Origin: Zonotrichia leucophrys gambelii
Taxonomy: Eukaryota > Chordata > Aves > Passeriformes > Passerellidae
Assembly: GCF_028769735.1 (NCBI RefSeq)
Contig: NC_088173.1
Location: forward strand, 19,718,038-19,782,037
DNA length: 64,000 nucleotides
Direction: 5' to 3'
In this document: positions 47,387-62,600 of the stretch, piece by piece
Position numbering within the stretch: position 1 is the stretch's first letter
Layout of the letters: each line of letters starts with the position of its first letter
Notes under the pieces: model-generated
The model's input: only the letters and a program-made list of their open reading frames with translations
Told to the model about the DNA's origin: nothing
Databases searched by the model: none
Made by a program: the position numbers and the translations under genes

Positions 47387-50300
47387 TTTCAACTGCTTTA
47401 CAAGCAGGGAATTGACTATAGTCATGAAATTCATTAGCTTAAATTGGTATTATCTTCTGTCATTGTGTACTGATGGGTAGATCTTAATTTTAATTTGTCT
47501 TTCTGTGAAAGAGTATCTTTCCTATTTGACATAAAATTATGGTTGTCAGATGCATAGTATATGTAATGAAATGCTATCTCGTTGGACGGGAATAGTACAA
47601 TGATTTAATTAGAAAATGTGGATTTATTAGCCCTTATGTGCAAGACAGTAATTAATGTGGTCTGTATGTTTATCATAACATTTTTCTGTTATTCTTTGTA
47701 AACATTTATAAATACATTTGTTGAGCTTTTCCTTTGGGATTCACGCAGCTTTGCAGGAATTTTGGATTTGATTCATATACAATTGATAATTTTATAATTA
47801 GAGAACTGAATAGGTGGAAAATGATCCTGACTGAGTATGCTAAATATTTGACAAGTTTTCAGTGGGTCTGCTTTGTAGATGATATGTTGTAATATAATCT
47901 AAAATATATTTTATTTACAACATAATATTCCTGTAATGTCTGGCAGAGGAAGATTTTGAACCTCTACATCTGTGTACAGCTACCTACTAACATGAATTGT
48001 AGTAAAGGACCATTTTCATTAGTGGCAGCTTGATGTATTTTCCACAACATCTTGGCCATATCCATTGTATTTCCCAGAGGTTTTCTCTTGAAAGATTGGG
48101 TGGATAAGATGAACATGTCATTGTCTGGAGGTATGTTCTGAGTCATTAAAAAAACCAAAAAAGCACAAAAAAGGCTAGAAGGTCTCTTAAAGCAGGAAAG
48201 TGACAAGCTTAAAATACTTGCTTGTGCCTCATCTCTATGGTGAATGAAATAGCTTTAAGACTCATTTGATAGATTTAATGCTTGTCTTTTCAATTAAAAC
48301 ACAGCATGTAAAGAGTCCAAATCCTCTCTGTTATTTTGGTAAGTCTGTATGTATAAAAAAATATACTTTGTTCCTTTTTTTTCCCAAATACTCTGTATTC
48401 AATATATTCTTTTTATTAAAATAAGATGTTTGAAATGAAAAAAAAACAAAACCAGGTTTTGGGAGTGTTCCTTCAGGATATCTAAGAAAGGGCTTTGAAG
48501 ATCCCACATAGCAGGCAGTCTTTCACTATAGAAAAGAATTGATGGCATTACAATTGGAACAATAGTCTGCATTGATTTTCATGGCATCATAATAATAATG
48601 TGGGGGATAATTTTTTAATACCTTAATACAAATCTGGTTATTTCAAAAAAAAAAATCAGTTCCTATTGTAGTACAATTTCATATTTAAAACTCAAATGGT
48701 GTTTCTAGCATATGCAGCTGAAGGAAGCATACCCGTGACCTTACATGAGACTCTTTCCTGACTGAATGGTAAAACATTTTCAAATTAGTTTAGAAGTTGT
48801 TTTTATGGCATTTCTTCCAACTCCTGTCCAGTTTGAACTTTTATCTGTACTATTAATGAACATTTCTTTTCCCTTTCTTCTCCCTCAGACTTGACCTACC
48901 TGCTCATGCACTTGAATAAATGCAGGGATATCTACTCCAAATGACTCCTGGAGGGGAAAAGTTTTTTTAAAAGTGACTGTAAAAATAAAACTTGATGCAT
49001 TTATTTTTGCATTACTTGCATTTCTTGAACAGGGTATAGTGAACAACTCTAAAGGAGGCGATTCATGACTCATCAGCTGAATTATTGAAACAAAAGAATT
49101 CCTCAGAAGTGTTGTGTTCACACACTAACAGAGGGTTTTCCAGATACATCAAAAAAACTGACATAGGTGGTTTTCCTTTCTGTGCCTTTTCTATTCCTAA
49201 TATAAGTTCTTGCTACCCCTGTATGAGATGGGTGGCAATTCAAGGATGGAGCATAGGAAAGAAAAAATGTCTTTTCAAAACTGGCTCAGATACATTGTTG
49301 ACAACTTGAATCTTAATGGCAGAGAATGCATGGTGGCTTTGTTTTCTCTTACAACTAATCTTGTTTTTCTATCATTATGAACATGTGCTGTATATTTAAC
49401 TATGTGATCCTGCATTTTTGAAGGCTGTTTTGCTTGTTTATTTAACAAACTGTCTTACTTTCAACGTTCTTTTTATTATTATTGTTTTAGTAATGTGCAC
49501 TTAGTGAATTATAGACTGCACCTTAATGAAGTAATTATTGAGGGAAGAACAGTCTGCATCCACTGTATAATTGTCTTTTGCTGGGTAATGCAATCAAATT
49601 TGTAGTTGCACTCATTCAGCTTTTTGTGTCTCTTCTCTAGGGTCTTTTAAGTGGATTGTTCTAAAAATAAACCAGTTGGTATCTTTGATAGTGTAAGTAC
49701 TGTGGGGATTTAAAGCTTAAGATCTTTTAGAGGAAAAAACCCCAATGCCTTCATTGATAGAGAGATCCACAGATGCCTGTTGCTTTTTGTGATGCTGGCT
49801 ATTAGCAGTCTGCTTTGTAGTTCTTCCATGTTTGAATTAAATCTGGAGATTTTCAGGAGTCAGTTATGATCTTGTCTTCTAATAAAACTTTATTTGGACT
49901 TTATATTCCTGAAAAATAGTGTCTGAAGTAAGTGTATCAATGTCTCTGGAATGTTTTCTACAGATGTACCAGAGTTGACAGAAGAAATAACATCAATTTT
50001 CTTTAAGCTATGCAAGAATTATGCTGTTTGGAACCAATGTGTTCAGTCCATATATCAAACATTAGATATATTTGTAACATTTAGATTGTGGTAAGATTGC
50101 ATGCAAATGTCCATGTTTTCATGGAACTTTCCAAAGTTCTCTCCTTTAGTATTTCTGTCATAATCAAATAAGCTGCAAGGAATAAGTAAAGTGTAGGGCA
50201 TATATGCCATTGATTTGAATGTAGCTGTCCTGTTGGCCTGAAGCTGTATGTCCTGCTCATATGTTTATAGCTTTGTATGAAAAGTGTTTGAAACATGCAA

Positions 50301-53300
50301 TGCTTGCTTGCAGAATGGAAGCCAGTGTTGCACAACTGTAGAGGTGTTAAGCTAGCCATTGGCTTGTCCTTTGCGTTCTTTCTTGCTCTTGTTTTGTCTA
50401 AAGTCTTCTTTTTTTTTTAGCATAAAAATATGGAGAAAACGAAAAATTGTATGTGGTCAGCAACCCACTGATCATAAAAAGAAAGTCTCGTACATCCATA
50501 GTAATTGCTTCTTTATATGAAATATGTGAGAGCAAATAAAACAAATCAATCTCAGTGTCTCTAATTCAGCAGCTATGTCTGATGGTCGGCAATAACAAGC
50601 AACCAAAATAGCAGATAAAAGCATCAACATGGTTAGAGAGCCTTCTTCTTAAAAAAAAATCTCTGAAAATCTGTACTGCTACAGTGTCTTCATATATTTC
50701 TGTAGTGTGCTATAGCTGCTCCCGTTTTTTGTTTTCTGTTTTGCCATTCATGGCTGTAGTTGCAGCTTTGAATGCAAATTACTGTCCTTCTGGTGGGATA
50801 ATGGTTTTATTTGTATTCCAGACCTTTTACTATATGGATATTTAAAAATTAAGAGCAGCATTCTATTTAACTGAACTACATGAACCATATATAATCTGTG
50901 TTTCCATAGAATTTAACCAGGAGCTGACCTGGCCTTCTGGTTAAAATAATCTTAAAATACTTCTGAGTCAAAAGAATTTCACCAGCTGTGACTACATCCT
51001 TTGGCTTCTACTTTAACGAGGAGCAAAAATTATCTTGGATATTTTTGACTTTGATTTTCAACAGTTAACCAACAAACATTTGCATCCGATAATGAAGGAA
51101 AAGCATATTTAGGTTTGTACTTTGGTCTTAATATGAAGTTACTCCTGCTGTCTTTCAAGCTTGACCATATATTTATATTTTTTTCTTTCTTAATGAGATA
51201 TTTTGGATTCTCTAGCGCTGGATTTGTGCCTGTGTCTGTCAGTGATCCCTTTTCTAACTTCTGAAAGCTTAAGAAAAGATTAGTGTTCTTTCCTCTAACA
51301 CTCAGGAGTTTTTGAACTCTTATGAGTGGCTGTGGTCTTGCAGCTATTTGGAAAACAGTGATATTCCTAAGAAATCTCAGTTGTCACTTATATTGCTTGT
51401 TTGGGTTTTGTTGTGTACCAGTAAAATAATTCTAGCATTTCTTATCAAGGGGTAATCAATTCTGTAGTTCTTTTTTTTCCCCTCAAGGTAACAGCTGCTT
51501 TAGTTTGTTAGATGCAGTGCTTACAAATTAGGAGGTACTGCAGTACTTACAAACTGTGAAGGTGTTTTAGTTTTATCAATGCTGTTTCCTCATCAGATTA
51601 TCAGATAAGAAAAAGAATAAACCAGCAATTTATCGGAGAATTTGTTAACTGAATACTTAGCTCTTCATATTGTACTTTCATTTAATTCTTGTGTAGTGTG
51701 TCCTCTACTCTTTGGCCTTTCCTAGAGAATAATGTTATGGTGCATATATATGTGTGCATATATATATGTGACTAGATAGTCACATTGAACTTAGCTCTCA
51801 CTAGGCACTGTCATGGTACTTGCCACCTTGTTTTGTGTGGAAATTTATCTTAAGCAAAAAACTGAATTGTGGTAGTCATGACTGAATTTAGAGCTTATGG
51901 GCTGTATTTAGGCATTTTTATAAGGTAGGCTCTTCTCTACTTTCTCTTGGCATCAGATTTAACTAGAATGAACTGATGTATTGCTACCACAAACAGGAGA
52001 GAGATAGAGCAATTCAGGTTAGAAAGACAAATGAGTATCTCCAGAAACTCATTCTGACATGGGTTAGTCCATTTTATTCAAAGGCAGATTGTACACTTTC
52101 ATCACAAGTATTCAAGATAGAACAGTTTTATACAGTGATCTACATTTCTAAGCAGCTATGAAAGTGCAATTTTCTGAAAATTTAGGCAACATTCAGTACA
52201 GAGGGGAAAGAGAAAAATAAGCTACAAAAGTGATTGTTAAATGACTTAACTGAATTAATTTTAGAGGAATCTACAATACTGAGGCCATTTAAAAAAAACT
52301 TAGTAGATATTATGCACACCCAGTGATCATATAGTACAATTGTTAGTTGGTGAAATGTGGAAAAATTGTGGAAATCTTAATGGTGCCTTGTGTTTTGGAA
52401 TACATAGGCTTCAACTAGAAGGCAAGAAAATTTTAAGATTGTGTAGATCACCTGCAGAGTTGCAAAATTAATATTCTACATTTTTGCTCTTTGGTTTTTC
52501 TGTCTCTTTGAAGAGGATTTATATAAATGAAACAAAACTATGACACACAGTTTTCAGTAACTCCCATGTAATTTACAGGATGAGCATGTGAAGTGTATAT
52601 GTGGAATGTGATCAATAATTCTGGATTTGTATTGTGTTTAGGTTTAATGTGGATATAACTGAAGCTGATGTTATGAAACTGTCTTATAGGTAATGATCTA
52701 AAATATAGATATAATTTGGCAGGTGATGATGGCAGAATGGAATGTGTCACGTGCCAGAGCTTTGCCACTCTTCAGTGAGCATATGGATTTTTCAGGTTAA
52801 TCATATTCTGGTACTTTTATCATCTAGTGAAAAATGTTTGCATTGTGAGTATATATTTCAATCCAAAATGCTACATTTATAGAAAAGGGTGAGGTAATCT
52901 CAAAGTTTGGTCACTGAAGTAAACTGCTACTTTTTTACTTTGATAGCAGAGTCAGTCAAGTGTGTCACCTTTAACATTATGGAGTTTCTTTGAGGTCTTC
53001 AGAGTTTATGTGGGTCTCTTGCCAGTGTGTAATCTTTAAAGGGAGCATCAGGTATTCTGTACTTGAACCTTATGCTGCTTTATAATGCTGAAAGTTCAGG
53101 AAGAGCCAGTTTCTCTCTGACTGTTTGGATATTGCAAATAGCTATTTGCAATTTCAGCCTTTCAATTTCAAAGTTACCATGTGGTTGTAGACTGGAGATC
53201 ATCGGGTTTTCTCTCCATTCTAAGTGTCATTATTCTTTACCTTCAAAAACCCTGTTTGATTGTGGTGTCTTTTAAAATAATTTTTCCCCTCCCTGCTTTT

Positions 53301-56278
53301 ATCTGTCTTTATCCAGGAGACAAATGATTGTAGAAAAAAGGCTTTTTCATTCATGAATCACCTTTTTATTCATCCCAGCTAATTGAGCTTGTGTACCATA
53401 GAGACTATGCAGGTAGTAACCTATGTGTGATATCACTGTAACATCAAAGGACTTAAAACAGGAGGAAGTTAGTTTGTGATCTGATCCATTTTGTATTTAA
53501 CATGTATACTAGATTTGGGATATTTTAATTTAGATGCGGTCTATACTTTGTTTAGGTTTGAACTAAATAAATCATCTTCATAAGTATTGTTTGGAAGAAA
53601 ACGCATATTGTGCTTAGCCATGCAATAATGACCTGTGTTTTAAGTAGGCAGGCTGATGATGTGCACTGACAGCAGTACGTGGATATTTTGGATAAGCAGC
53701 TTCCAAACATGGACAAGGAGAATGGAGCAGTCCATGCTGCTGTATGAGAGTGAACTCTATTCCAGCCAGACTCAGTACAGCCTGCTGCCCGTTCCTGCTT
53801 GCATGGCTTCTGTCTTTGACTACTTTTATTTCGTCTTGCTGCAGTTCTGCCTCCTCCTTGCTTCTCCCATGTTTGCTTTCACTGCTGTCCTGCTATGAAG
53901 CCTGTCTCTTGTGAGAGATGAGACATTCACAAAATTTTTCTTTGTTCAGTCTATAAGAGCACTCTTCAAACTTTGATTTGCTGCTGTAATCATACATCGT
54001 TCATAAATTGTGGAAGTCAGAGGTAGCTGCTTCTCCCAGACTCCCATTTTGCTTCTAATTTAGAAGCAGTACATTATGAATTAGTGCTGAAGTACTCCCC
54101 CACATGTATGCCTCTCTTCAGGGCAATTACACACTTGATCAGTGTAGACTGAGGTGAGTACTTAGTCTTCTCTCCCACTCACTTTGCATTACTTTTTTTT
54201 CCTTTTTTCTTCTTTTAGTCAGTTTTCTGTCTTTTTAACCAAATCAGCTGCAGTCAGGGCAGATAACCTATTAATTCCGTATGTATTTAAACAGATGTGT
54301 AAAACTTGTTTTTTGATGAACTTAATTATAGTTTAATCTTTTAAAATTATTATTGTCCTTGCCCTGATTCGAAATTGGTACTTGATTTGGCAAACAGACC
54401 AAACACAGGATGACTCAGACATTTTAGAATCCTAATGAGACTGACTATCAAAGAAATGCTATGAAATATGATATTTCTAAATGGAAACGTGCTGAATACT
54501 TGAAATTGTTGACTTGAGAATGGTTGGCTTAATTCTTCATGGGGTTTTAAAAATATGGTGTTGAATAAGGTATGCATGAGGACTTTCAGTTGTAATGAGT
54601 TTGGCTTTCTTGAGAGATATCAATGTGCAGCATGGGTACCATCAGATGTTCACACTCATTGCACATCAGGAGTAGTGGAGGGGACTTTTGTTTTTTGATG
54701 CACTTGGCAAATTCTTGCTTTACATAAACTTCAGTGTTACAGAAATTGTACTGTAAAATTTTGCTGTAGTTAATAACTTGTTGCAGAGTTGTGTGCCTGA
54801 ACTGCTTTGAGAATTGATGCTTTCCAGGTATTTATGTATTAAGGGTTCTGTGTGCCCTGATTCTTTGCCAGGGATCCTGTTAAAATTGCAATATTGAAGG
54901 CTTTATACTTTTCATTGTTAACTGTGTTTCTTGTGTCACTATTGATTGATTTGGTTGATTGGGTTTTAGTTGCTATTTGTCAGTGAACTGAAAACATTGG
55001 AGACCTAAGACTTATGTTTATAACAATTGTTTCAATACAACACTGTTTAATTTATGTTTAAGCATTCTTTTGCATTTTCTCTCTTTTCACTTGGTTGTAA
55101 CCTTGTGAGGTAATTCCATAGAATAAAGGAGAGAGCAGAAAACAGTGGAACCTTCTAATTAATTTTGGGTAGTGTTTGTTCTGTAAGTAGTCCAGTTAGT
55201 ATGCATTCAGGATTCAGGTAATGAGTTACAGGACATTACTGTTACTAATAGGTACCAGCTGACCAAAAATAAAATCAAATCATAAATTAGCAACTGTTAG
55301 AAAATAATAGAAAACAAATTAGAAGATGTGGTTAAGTTCCTGTCTAATTCTGTGGGGCACATTGTCATATCGCCCTCAAGATATGTTATAGAATTAGAGT
55401 AAATATTAAAAAGAGGAAAATAAGTGATAAAGGGTATCATAAAGTAGATTTTAATTTAAAAAAACCCTTAGTATTTGAGGACTCTGATAGGGAGAAGGAA
55501 TGGTAATGAAAGTGTTGCTTTGATTTGTTTCTCTAAAGATCTCTATCTTTGTTTGTTGATCAGTCTGTATCTCTTCAGTAACAGACTGCACCTGTCTGGG
55601 TTTGGCTCCAGCTGGAGATGGAAACTGGGGTGGATGGTTCCACGTGGCAGTGTTAGTTCCCTGCATAAAGTGGCATACATTCTAAAACCAGAAACATTTG
55701 TGGTAATGGAAGTATTTAAATGCACAGGAACTCTAGTGGAATGAATCAAGGTGGATTCACTTGAAATGTAAAGCCAAAGACAGTAGACTACTTTTAACAA
55801 AGAAAATGGAAAAGTATGTGTATCAGAAGTAGTGGAAACATTGGTGGGTGTTCAGTCTTGTGGGTGACCATGACTTTTGAGAGCAGAGAAAAGGTGCTTC
55901 TCATTGAATTTGGCTCAATGTCTTTGAATTAATTTCACTTTTACAGGAAGAACAGTTAGGGTCACAAGGAAACTGAAAAATGTATTTTCTACAGCTTATG
56001 CCAGTCCTAGCAAAAATACAAGCTGGGTGACTCTTTTATTTAATCTGCCTCAAAAACCAATACTAGTGACCAAAAAGAGCTCTGAAAAACAGATGGTGAT
56101 TTTATGTTTTTAAAATGTATTACTAAAATATTTATTTTATAATAACAGTCATGGTCTGTGGACACATGATTTGCTTCCAGTGCATTAAAGACAAAAATCA
56201 TGTGTAGTTCATTATATAGTTCTCCTTGGTACTGGATGAAAATCAAGATGGCAATTAAAAACCAAAATTCACATCAGC

Positions 56279-56301
56279 AAAAAAAAAAAAAAAAAAAAAA
56301 A
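56279..56301. repeat. Poly(A) tract of 23 bases
   Basis: Uninterrupted A run, followed 28 bases later by a T run of 13 at 56330-56342. No retroposed gene sequence was recognised upstream, so it is called only as a homopolymer. Confidence 0.95.
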
Positions 56302-57240
56302 CTAAGGAAAAAAATGAAACCAGTCATGATTTTTTTTTTTTTACCTTTTTTTGTCTTTAATTCCACTCATTCTGGTTTTCCTACTTTTGCCTGAGTTTAA
56401 AAAAAAAAAGGTCTGCAGGTTAATAAACACAACCAGCATTAACCTGTGTTAATGAAATGGAGTTTGTCAGTCCTACTCTGAGTAGTTCCAGTCTCCCATA
56501 TTTATCACTGTACATATTAATCACTATTCTATGATTAGAACTATTGTGGTAGGTTTTATTAACTGAGATAGGCTGGAGCCATAAGTATGGAATATCACTG
56601 CTGCAGCACTTTGCTTTGAGGAGCTGCTAACAAAACCGCCAGCTGGTGACTGGTATAGATAAGGAGGACTTGTTCTGTGATTGTGGATTGCTATGTCCTT
56701 ATCACTGAGATCTCAGTATCTTTCAGGAATTTTATAATGTGGCACAAGTAGAGCTTGAGATGTGATTATTTTTTGATTTTACTAAGTGAGGTTTTAAATT
56801 TTGCTTTTGCACTACTTACTTTTTTTTTAGTTTCTGATGATGATTATCTTTTTCCTTTCTGGTAAGGTATGGCCAGACAGTGGATATTTCTTTTCAGAAA
56901 GGCAACCAGCAGTGCCTTTAAAATTCTGTTGCTCTTACGTAGTTTACAAGATATTAAAGGTGGACCGAAACAGAAATATCCTAGAGGAACAGTCTTCTAG
57001 GATACATTCTGCACCACAAAAACAGCCTGAGCAATGAGTGTTGAAACTCATTGCAGAGGGGTTGAAGGACTGGTACTTGGCGTAAATTATATTAGTTGCC
57101 TAAAGACTTAATTTCTTCCTGGTATATTTGTTGGAAAGAGATGCAGTATCAGAATGAGTTATTGGCTTTGTCAGTCAGAGCATGCACATTTTGTACAAAA
57201 TATTCAGAGCAAATTTCACCCAAGCCCTAAGGTGCTTGAA

Positions 57241-57277
57241 ACTTTCAGATTTACAGTATACTTTCAGATTTACAGTA
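57241..57277. repeat. Tandem duplication of a 19-bp unit
   Basis: ACTTTCAGATTTACAGTA occurs at 57241-57258 and again at 57260-57277, separated by a single T, giving a 19-bp period. A recent small duplication. Confidence 0.95.
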
Positions 57278-57639
57278 AGCTGAATTGACAGAAGAGGTCG
57301 GCTGGCAGAAAAGAGTTGAGTATGTGAAGTGTAAAATTGCTTTGTTTTGGAGTAATTTCAGTGATACCATTTTTTAAAGTAATGTTTTTCCCCTTTTGAT
57401 TTGCTTTTTTTCTTTCGGTTTGAATCAGCTTGGGCTATGTGTGGCCATAATTTCTCCTTTATTTCTCGAGTGCTCTTGGAGGATTTTGTGTAAATAATAG
57501 GCTGCACATTTGGTATTATTTTGTCATGTTGATTCATATCTGCATGGTGGTGTGTGTAAGAGAGCTGATGCTTAAAGTTGTCTCCTTAGAATGGAGATGG
57601 TGTGGGTGTGGAGTATTTAAGACTGGTCAATGACTTACT

Positions 57640-57725
57640 TAGAATCAGGGATAAGAAAATTTTGGAAAAGATCCTTAAGATCATCAAGTCTAACTGTAAA
57701 AATATTACTGTTGGATTTTTCTGAT
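57640..57725 (-). mobile_element. Short CR1 3'-end remnant, minus orientation
   Basis: TTAGAATCAGGGATAAGA followed by GATCCTTAAGATCATCAAGT and CTAACTGT matches the reverse complement of the CR1 3' terminus (usual form: AGAATCA, then an 'aagatcatcgagtccaac'-like stretch). Only the last 80-90 bases are recognisable and they are well diverged. Confidence 0.7.
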
Positions 57726-60700
57726 ACTTCTCTAGTAGAGCAGGAATAAAGCAGATCTGAGTCAGACCAGTGGAGTTCCCAGTATGCATTTATCGTATTT
57801 GTGGGGTGCCCTGTGGCAGGAAGGAATGATGAATTTGACTCCATGTTTTCAGAAGGTTAACTTATTATTTTATGCTACTATATTATATTAAAGAATGCTA
57901 TACTAAACTGTACTAAAGAATACAGCAAGGATATTTACAGAAGGCTAAAAAGATAATAATGAAAGCTCCTAACTCTCTTTTCAGAGTCCAACACAGCTTG
58001 ACCCTGATTGGCCAATAAATCAAAATGAGCAAAAACCAATGAAACAATCACTTGCTGGATAAACAATCTCTAAACACATTTTAATGCAGCAAAACACAAG
58101 AGAAACAATAAAATAGTAGTTTTCTTTTTCTCTGAAGCTTTGCAGCTTCCCAGGAGAAAAAGGATCCCTGAGCAAAGGGATTTTTCAGAAAATATAAATA
58201 TAGCATGCATTTTTATGGTATGAGCAAAGATAATGCCCCAACAACACCATGTAAATAAGTAGCATCATGTTTCTAAAGTAATATTTCCTTTTAAAATTGC
58301 ATAGTAACATTCATATTGTTTATAAAGTATCCTAAGTTAGGGAAAAGGATAAATAAACCCAAAAATGAGTACTGAAATTTATGAAGACGTAAGTAGCAGT
58401 AACATATTGAGGATAATACCATTGAAATGCCTAGGGTTAGGAAAAAGCTGATGAATGAAAATACCAACCAAAAGTAAGGAGATTTTAGGTGGTAAAACAG
58501 GATATCTTCTTCCATGGAGTGAATGATATATTGACATAAAAGAAATATGGCAAATCACCTTTTCCTATTGAAACTGAACAAAAAGACATGTATTTAGCAA
58601 GGATACAACTGGATAGTATAGCAGGAACTTGGTATGATGTATAAAGGGGCTTTACAGTGAGCTCTGTATTAGTAGCACCCTTAGCAATATTAGTTTGACT
58701 ACTTGGACTACAAAGATTGATACTGCTGCTTTTTAAAAACTTGTTTAATGTAACTGAGTATTTTCACCCAGAGACCATGCCTAACTCTGCTAGTAGCTTT
58801 GGCCCTAATTGTTCTTTGCAGTGAATGTAGGCAACTGGTGACTTTGGAACATCTGTCCAAATTTTTTCTTGTCAGGTCATTTCTGGTAATGTCAACATTT
58901 TTTTTTAACTTGATGGTCTCCAGTTTTCCATATACTGCTCCTGTAATATTGTAAGTAGACCCACAGAAGCCAAGATCCTTGCTTATAAATTTAAGGCCAG
59001 AAAAAAGCAGTATTTACTTACCCTAATGTCCTGTGTTACATAGGCCAAGTAATTTCACTGCCAAGCTCTGGAAAAAACTCAGATTCCTTAATACAGATAT
59101 CAGGCTGATCCTTAGAATATGAAAGTTAGGAAATGAAGCATTTAGAAATGATACTTAAAATTTCAACCTGATGCATTCACTGGTCCTGTTGTTGCTACAC
59201 AGTATGATACAGCCTTGTACCTGCATGCTCATGTCTTGCACCTCTCGAGTGGAAAGGATTTTCTGTGAGCCATGCTTGACTTCAAGGGCAAAGGACTTAA
59301 GAGTCATTATACTTGTGTTTCAGTCGTGTTTCAGAGTGCAGAATAGGTGGTGAGGGCACAGAACTACAGCAAGAAGAAGAAAGGTAAAATTAGTTTATAC
59401 TTCAAGTTATGTGTACTGAAACGTAATCTCTTGTTTCTGTGTTTAGTTTTAAATATTCAAGCTTTCTAACTTTAAGTAATAGTATTGAGTATAACATAAA
59501 AAAAGAGTTACTAAAAGTAAATTTTTTGCACAAAACCAGCTATTAAATATTTAACGAAATAGAAGTGATGGATCGATACTGTAGCGTTGTCATGTCTAAT
59601 GGAACATACACTGACGAGAATTCCTGAAGAGAATGTTACACTTAGGAGCCTCACTACTCTTATCCAAAGACTTCTTTAAGGCAGCTCCCTCACAGGTTTT
59701 CTATCTTTGAAACTCAGAGAAAGGTTGCATATCCCCCAGAATGAGCACACCATAAATCAGTTTAAGTCCTTAAACTTCATTCTACTTTAAAATATAACTC
59801 AACTGCTTAATCTGTAATGTTTTTCTGCAGAATAAACTGCAGAGATTACATGTAAAGTTTCAACCAAGTTTTTTCCATGCAAGCTGTCATGGTGAATGAA
59901 AGAATTAAAATCCCAAGTGAATGTGTCCCTGAGCAGCCTGCTGTGGTTGACCCTGCATGAAGCATAGGTGAAATTAAAAATATTCAGTTGTTCATGCCAA
60001 GTTGAACTTCTCTTTCTCTGATCCTGTAAAATGCTGATGCTTATAGTTCCCTAGAGTAACAGATGAAGCTGGTAGTTATTGCTTTCAAGTTCTTGTGTTC
60101 AAGTAGGCTGTTGATAAGCTCTAGAATGTCTTCTCTATTTAGGGGTTGATATTTTTTGAGTGTGTCTTTTTTTGGGTTTTTGTTGTTGTTTTGTTATGCT
60201 TTTTAAGGCATTTTGATTTGTCCCAGTTTTGAGCCTAGCACACAGCTTTTTGGTAGAATCCTATTGCAACTGCAGTGTCACCAGTGCAAGTATGTGCTAC
60301 ATATACACACACACATATTAAAAAATAAATGATCCAACTCTTAAAATTGTTTTGTATTGTCCACAATAATGTTTGTTTGTAAAGAGTAAGAAAATGGACT
60401 TTTGGATTGTGTCCAGCGCTTCCTTCTTGTAGACCTGAATATTGAGTTTCTTCTTTGTGTATTTCTTGTGACAATTCTGTTTCTGTGTTTAGTATTTTAA
60501 TGTGAGCAGTTGCTTAAGTGGGCACCTTAACTTCTTTATTCTGCTTCATTTTCATATTCCTCAATTTTTCAGGAAAAAATATTTTCTATTTAAATATAAT
60601 GTTCACAAGCTAAAATGAAGATTGTTAAAAAAATAGAACATGATCTACACAGAGGCACATCTTCCTGTTAGTGATGTTGCTTATACATGTATGTATCTGT

Positions 60701-61966
60701 GTGCCTCATAACTGAACTAATTTCTCTATTTTACTGTGGCATTAAGTAAACAGTTTGAAGGAAAAGCTTATTTGTTTAAGTGTAATGAATATGTGTATGG
60801 ACTTGGGTATGTAGTTCTGAAACAGGATTTATTTCAGTAGACTTCTGGAAAATAAGTGGCTTGGTATCTTATAAGCAGGTAGATAAGAGCAATTTCTTGG
60901 ATTTGTGTGCATGTACATGGTAAGCCATCACACTGTTTAGTAAACCTGTAGTTTTTACTAGCCACTTTAGACACAGTCTCAATAGTGAAAACCAAAACAG
61001 AATGTATTATTATAAAATTGAGATTTTATTCTGAAAATGTGTTGCTTATTTATAGTGTAAGTACTTCAGTGCTTTAGTGAAGGTTTCTTTCTGATGATAG
61101 CAATAATATACAGTGGAATTCTTTGTATTTACCATCTGTGTGTGAGAACTTGGTGAAAAGTGCTTGTCCACATTCATATGTCTGGAAATATTGTAAATAT
61201 TCCAGGACTAGTCTTAATATTTCTGTGTAAGGATGAAAGCTGCAGTGAGGCTAGTGATATGTGTAGTGAGTGGACATGTATTGAAAAGCACTTTGCCCCT
61301 GTACCTTCTTTAAAATCAGGAATTGACCTCCAGCTCAGATAATAAATTCAGCCAATTAATATCAGCCAAAGCGATTTAAACAGTAAATCTGTTGCAAAAT
61401 ACATCCAAATTGAAAGGTTGGTATTGTTTCTTCCTTCTCCTTCACTGTAAAGCAAAATAAGGTCCAGTCTCTCATTCTCTGTGTTGAAAACTTAAAGATG
61501 ACTTAGTATAAAGGGACCTGGGGTAAAAAGCCAAAGGAGTTTTGACAATATGGGAGTCTCTTCATCAGGATATTATGATTAAGTTGAAATATCTTGTTTG
61601 CCCCTTTTAGAGGAAATATAGAACTGGGATCTGGAAGGTGACAAGAGAGCTGAAGTTTGCAAATGGGTGCTGTATTTGATCCTGATGTAGCTGCAAGCAG
61701 TACTGTCAAGCCAGAAAAAAAACATGGAAATACATGCTTTTCTTTACTGAATAGATTTCATCATAAAAGGCAATCAAAACCTAAAATAAAAAAAATCAAA
61801 ATGTATTGAGTAGAGATTTGAAATAAAGGCATAGTTGGCATTGTAGAACAGTTCTCCTCATAGTTTTGGTCTTTTGATTGAGTATTATCCTACTTTAGTA
61901 TAGTATATTATATGATAGTATACAGTTGTTAAAATAAAAAATGTTTCTATGTATTTTATAATCTCA

Positions 61967-62255
61967 TAGAATAGCTTAGGTTTAAAGAGACCTTGTAAAG
62001 GTCTTCAGGCCAAACCTCCTGCAGTAAGCAGGGATGTCTTCAACCAGACCAGGTTGCTCAGGGTCCCATCCAGCCTGGCTTTGCATGATTTCAGACAGGG
62101 TATTTGCCACTTCTCTGGGCCGCCTGTTCCGGTGTCTCACTGCTCTCTCTCATGGAAAAGCATTTCTTCCTTGTATCTACTCTGTATTTGTGCTCTTAAC
62201 AGTTGAAGACCATTACCCCTTGGCTTATCACTGTAGACATATTTGGTGTGCTTCT
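61967..62255 (-). mobile_element. CR1 3' fragment, minus orientation
   Basis: Reads as a reverse-complemented CR1 tail: TCATAGAATAGCTTAGGTTT, then the pieces corresponding to 'ccaaacctcctgc', 'accaggttgctcagg', 'cccatccagcctggc', 'cttctctgggc', 'cctgttccggtgtctcac' and 'catttcttccttgtatcta'. It covers about 290 bases of the ORF2 end and 3' UTR and is 5'-truncated on the right. The 77-codon frame crossing it is antisense to the element and meaningless. Confidence 0.93.
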
Positions 62256-62582
62256 GTTCTTTTATAGGTCATTTTATTATTATCTAAGCATGTCAGCTAT
62301 CATGCAAAACATCACACATTAAATACTTTAATAGAAAAAATTGTTGGGCTGCAATCTTCTTGAAAATACTGTGTGTGGCTGAAAATAAGGCTTGTCAGTG
62401 CAGATACACTGTAACAACTCGGAAATTGGCAAGATATTCATAGGCTCAGCTCCAGTACTCAATCTATGCTGTAGAAGAGGAGCTGACTTGGCTATATTCA
62501 AGGGCCTGACAGGCAAAAAATAGATCTGTGGGGGTTGGTCTGTTTTGGGTTTTTTGTTAAATGTTTGTTTGGTTGGTTTTTG

Positions 62583-62600
62583 TTTTTTTTTTTTTTTTTT
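62583..62600. repeat. Poly(T) tract of 18 bases
   Basis: Uninterrupted T run in a wider T/G-rich stretch (about 62540-62626) with GTTTGTTTGG-like units. Confidence 0.93.
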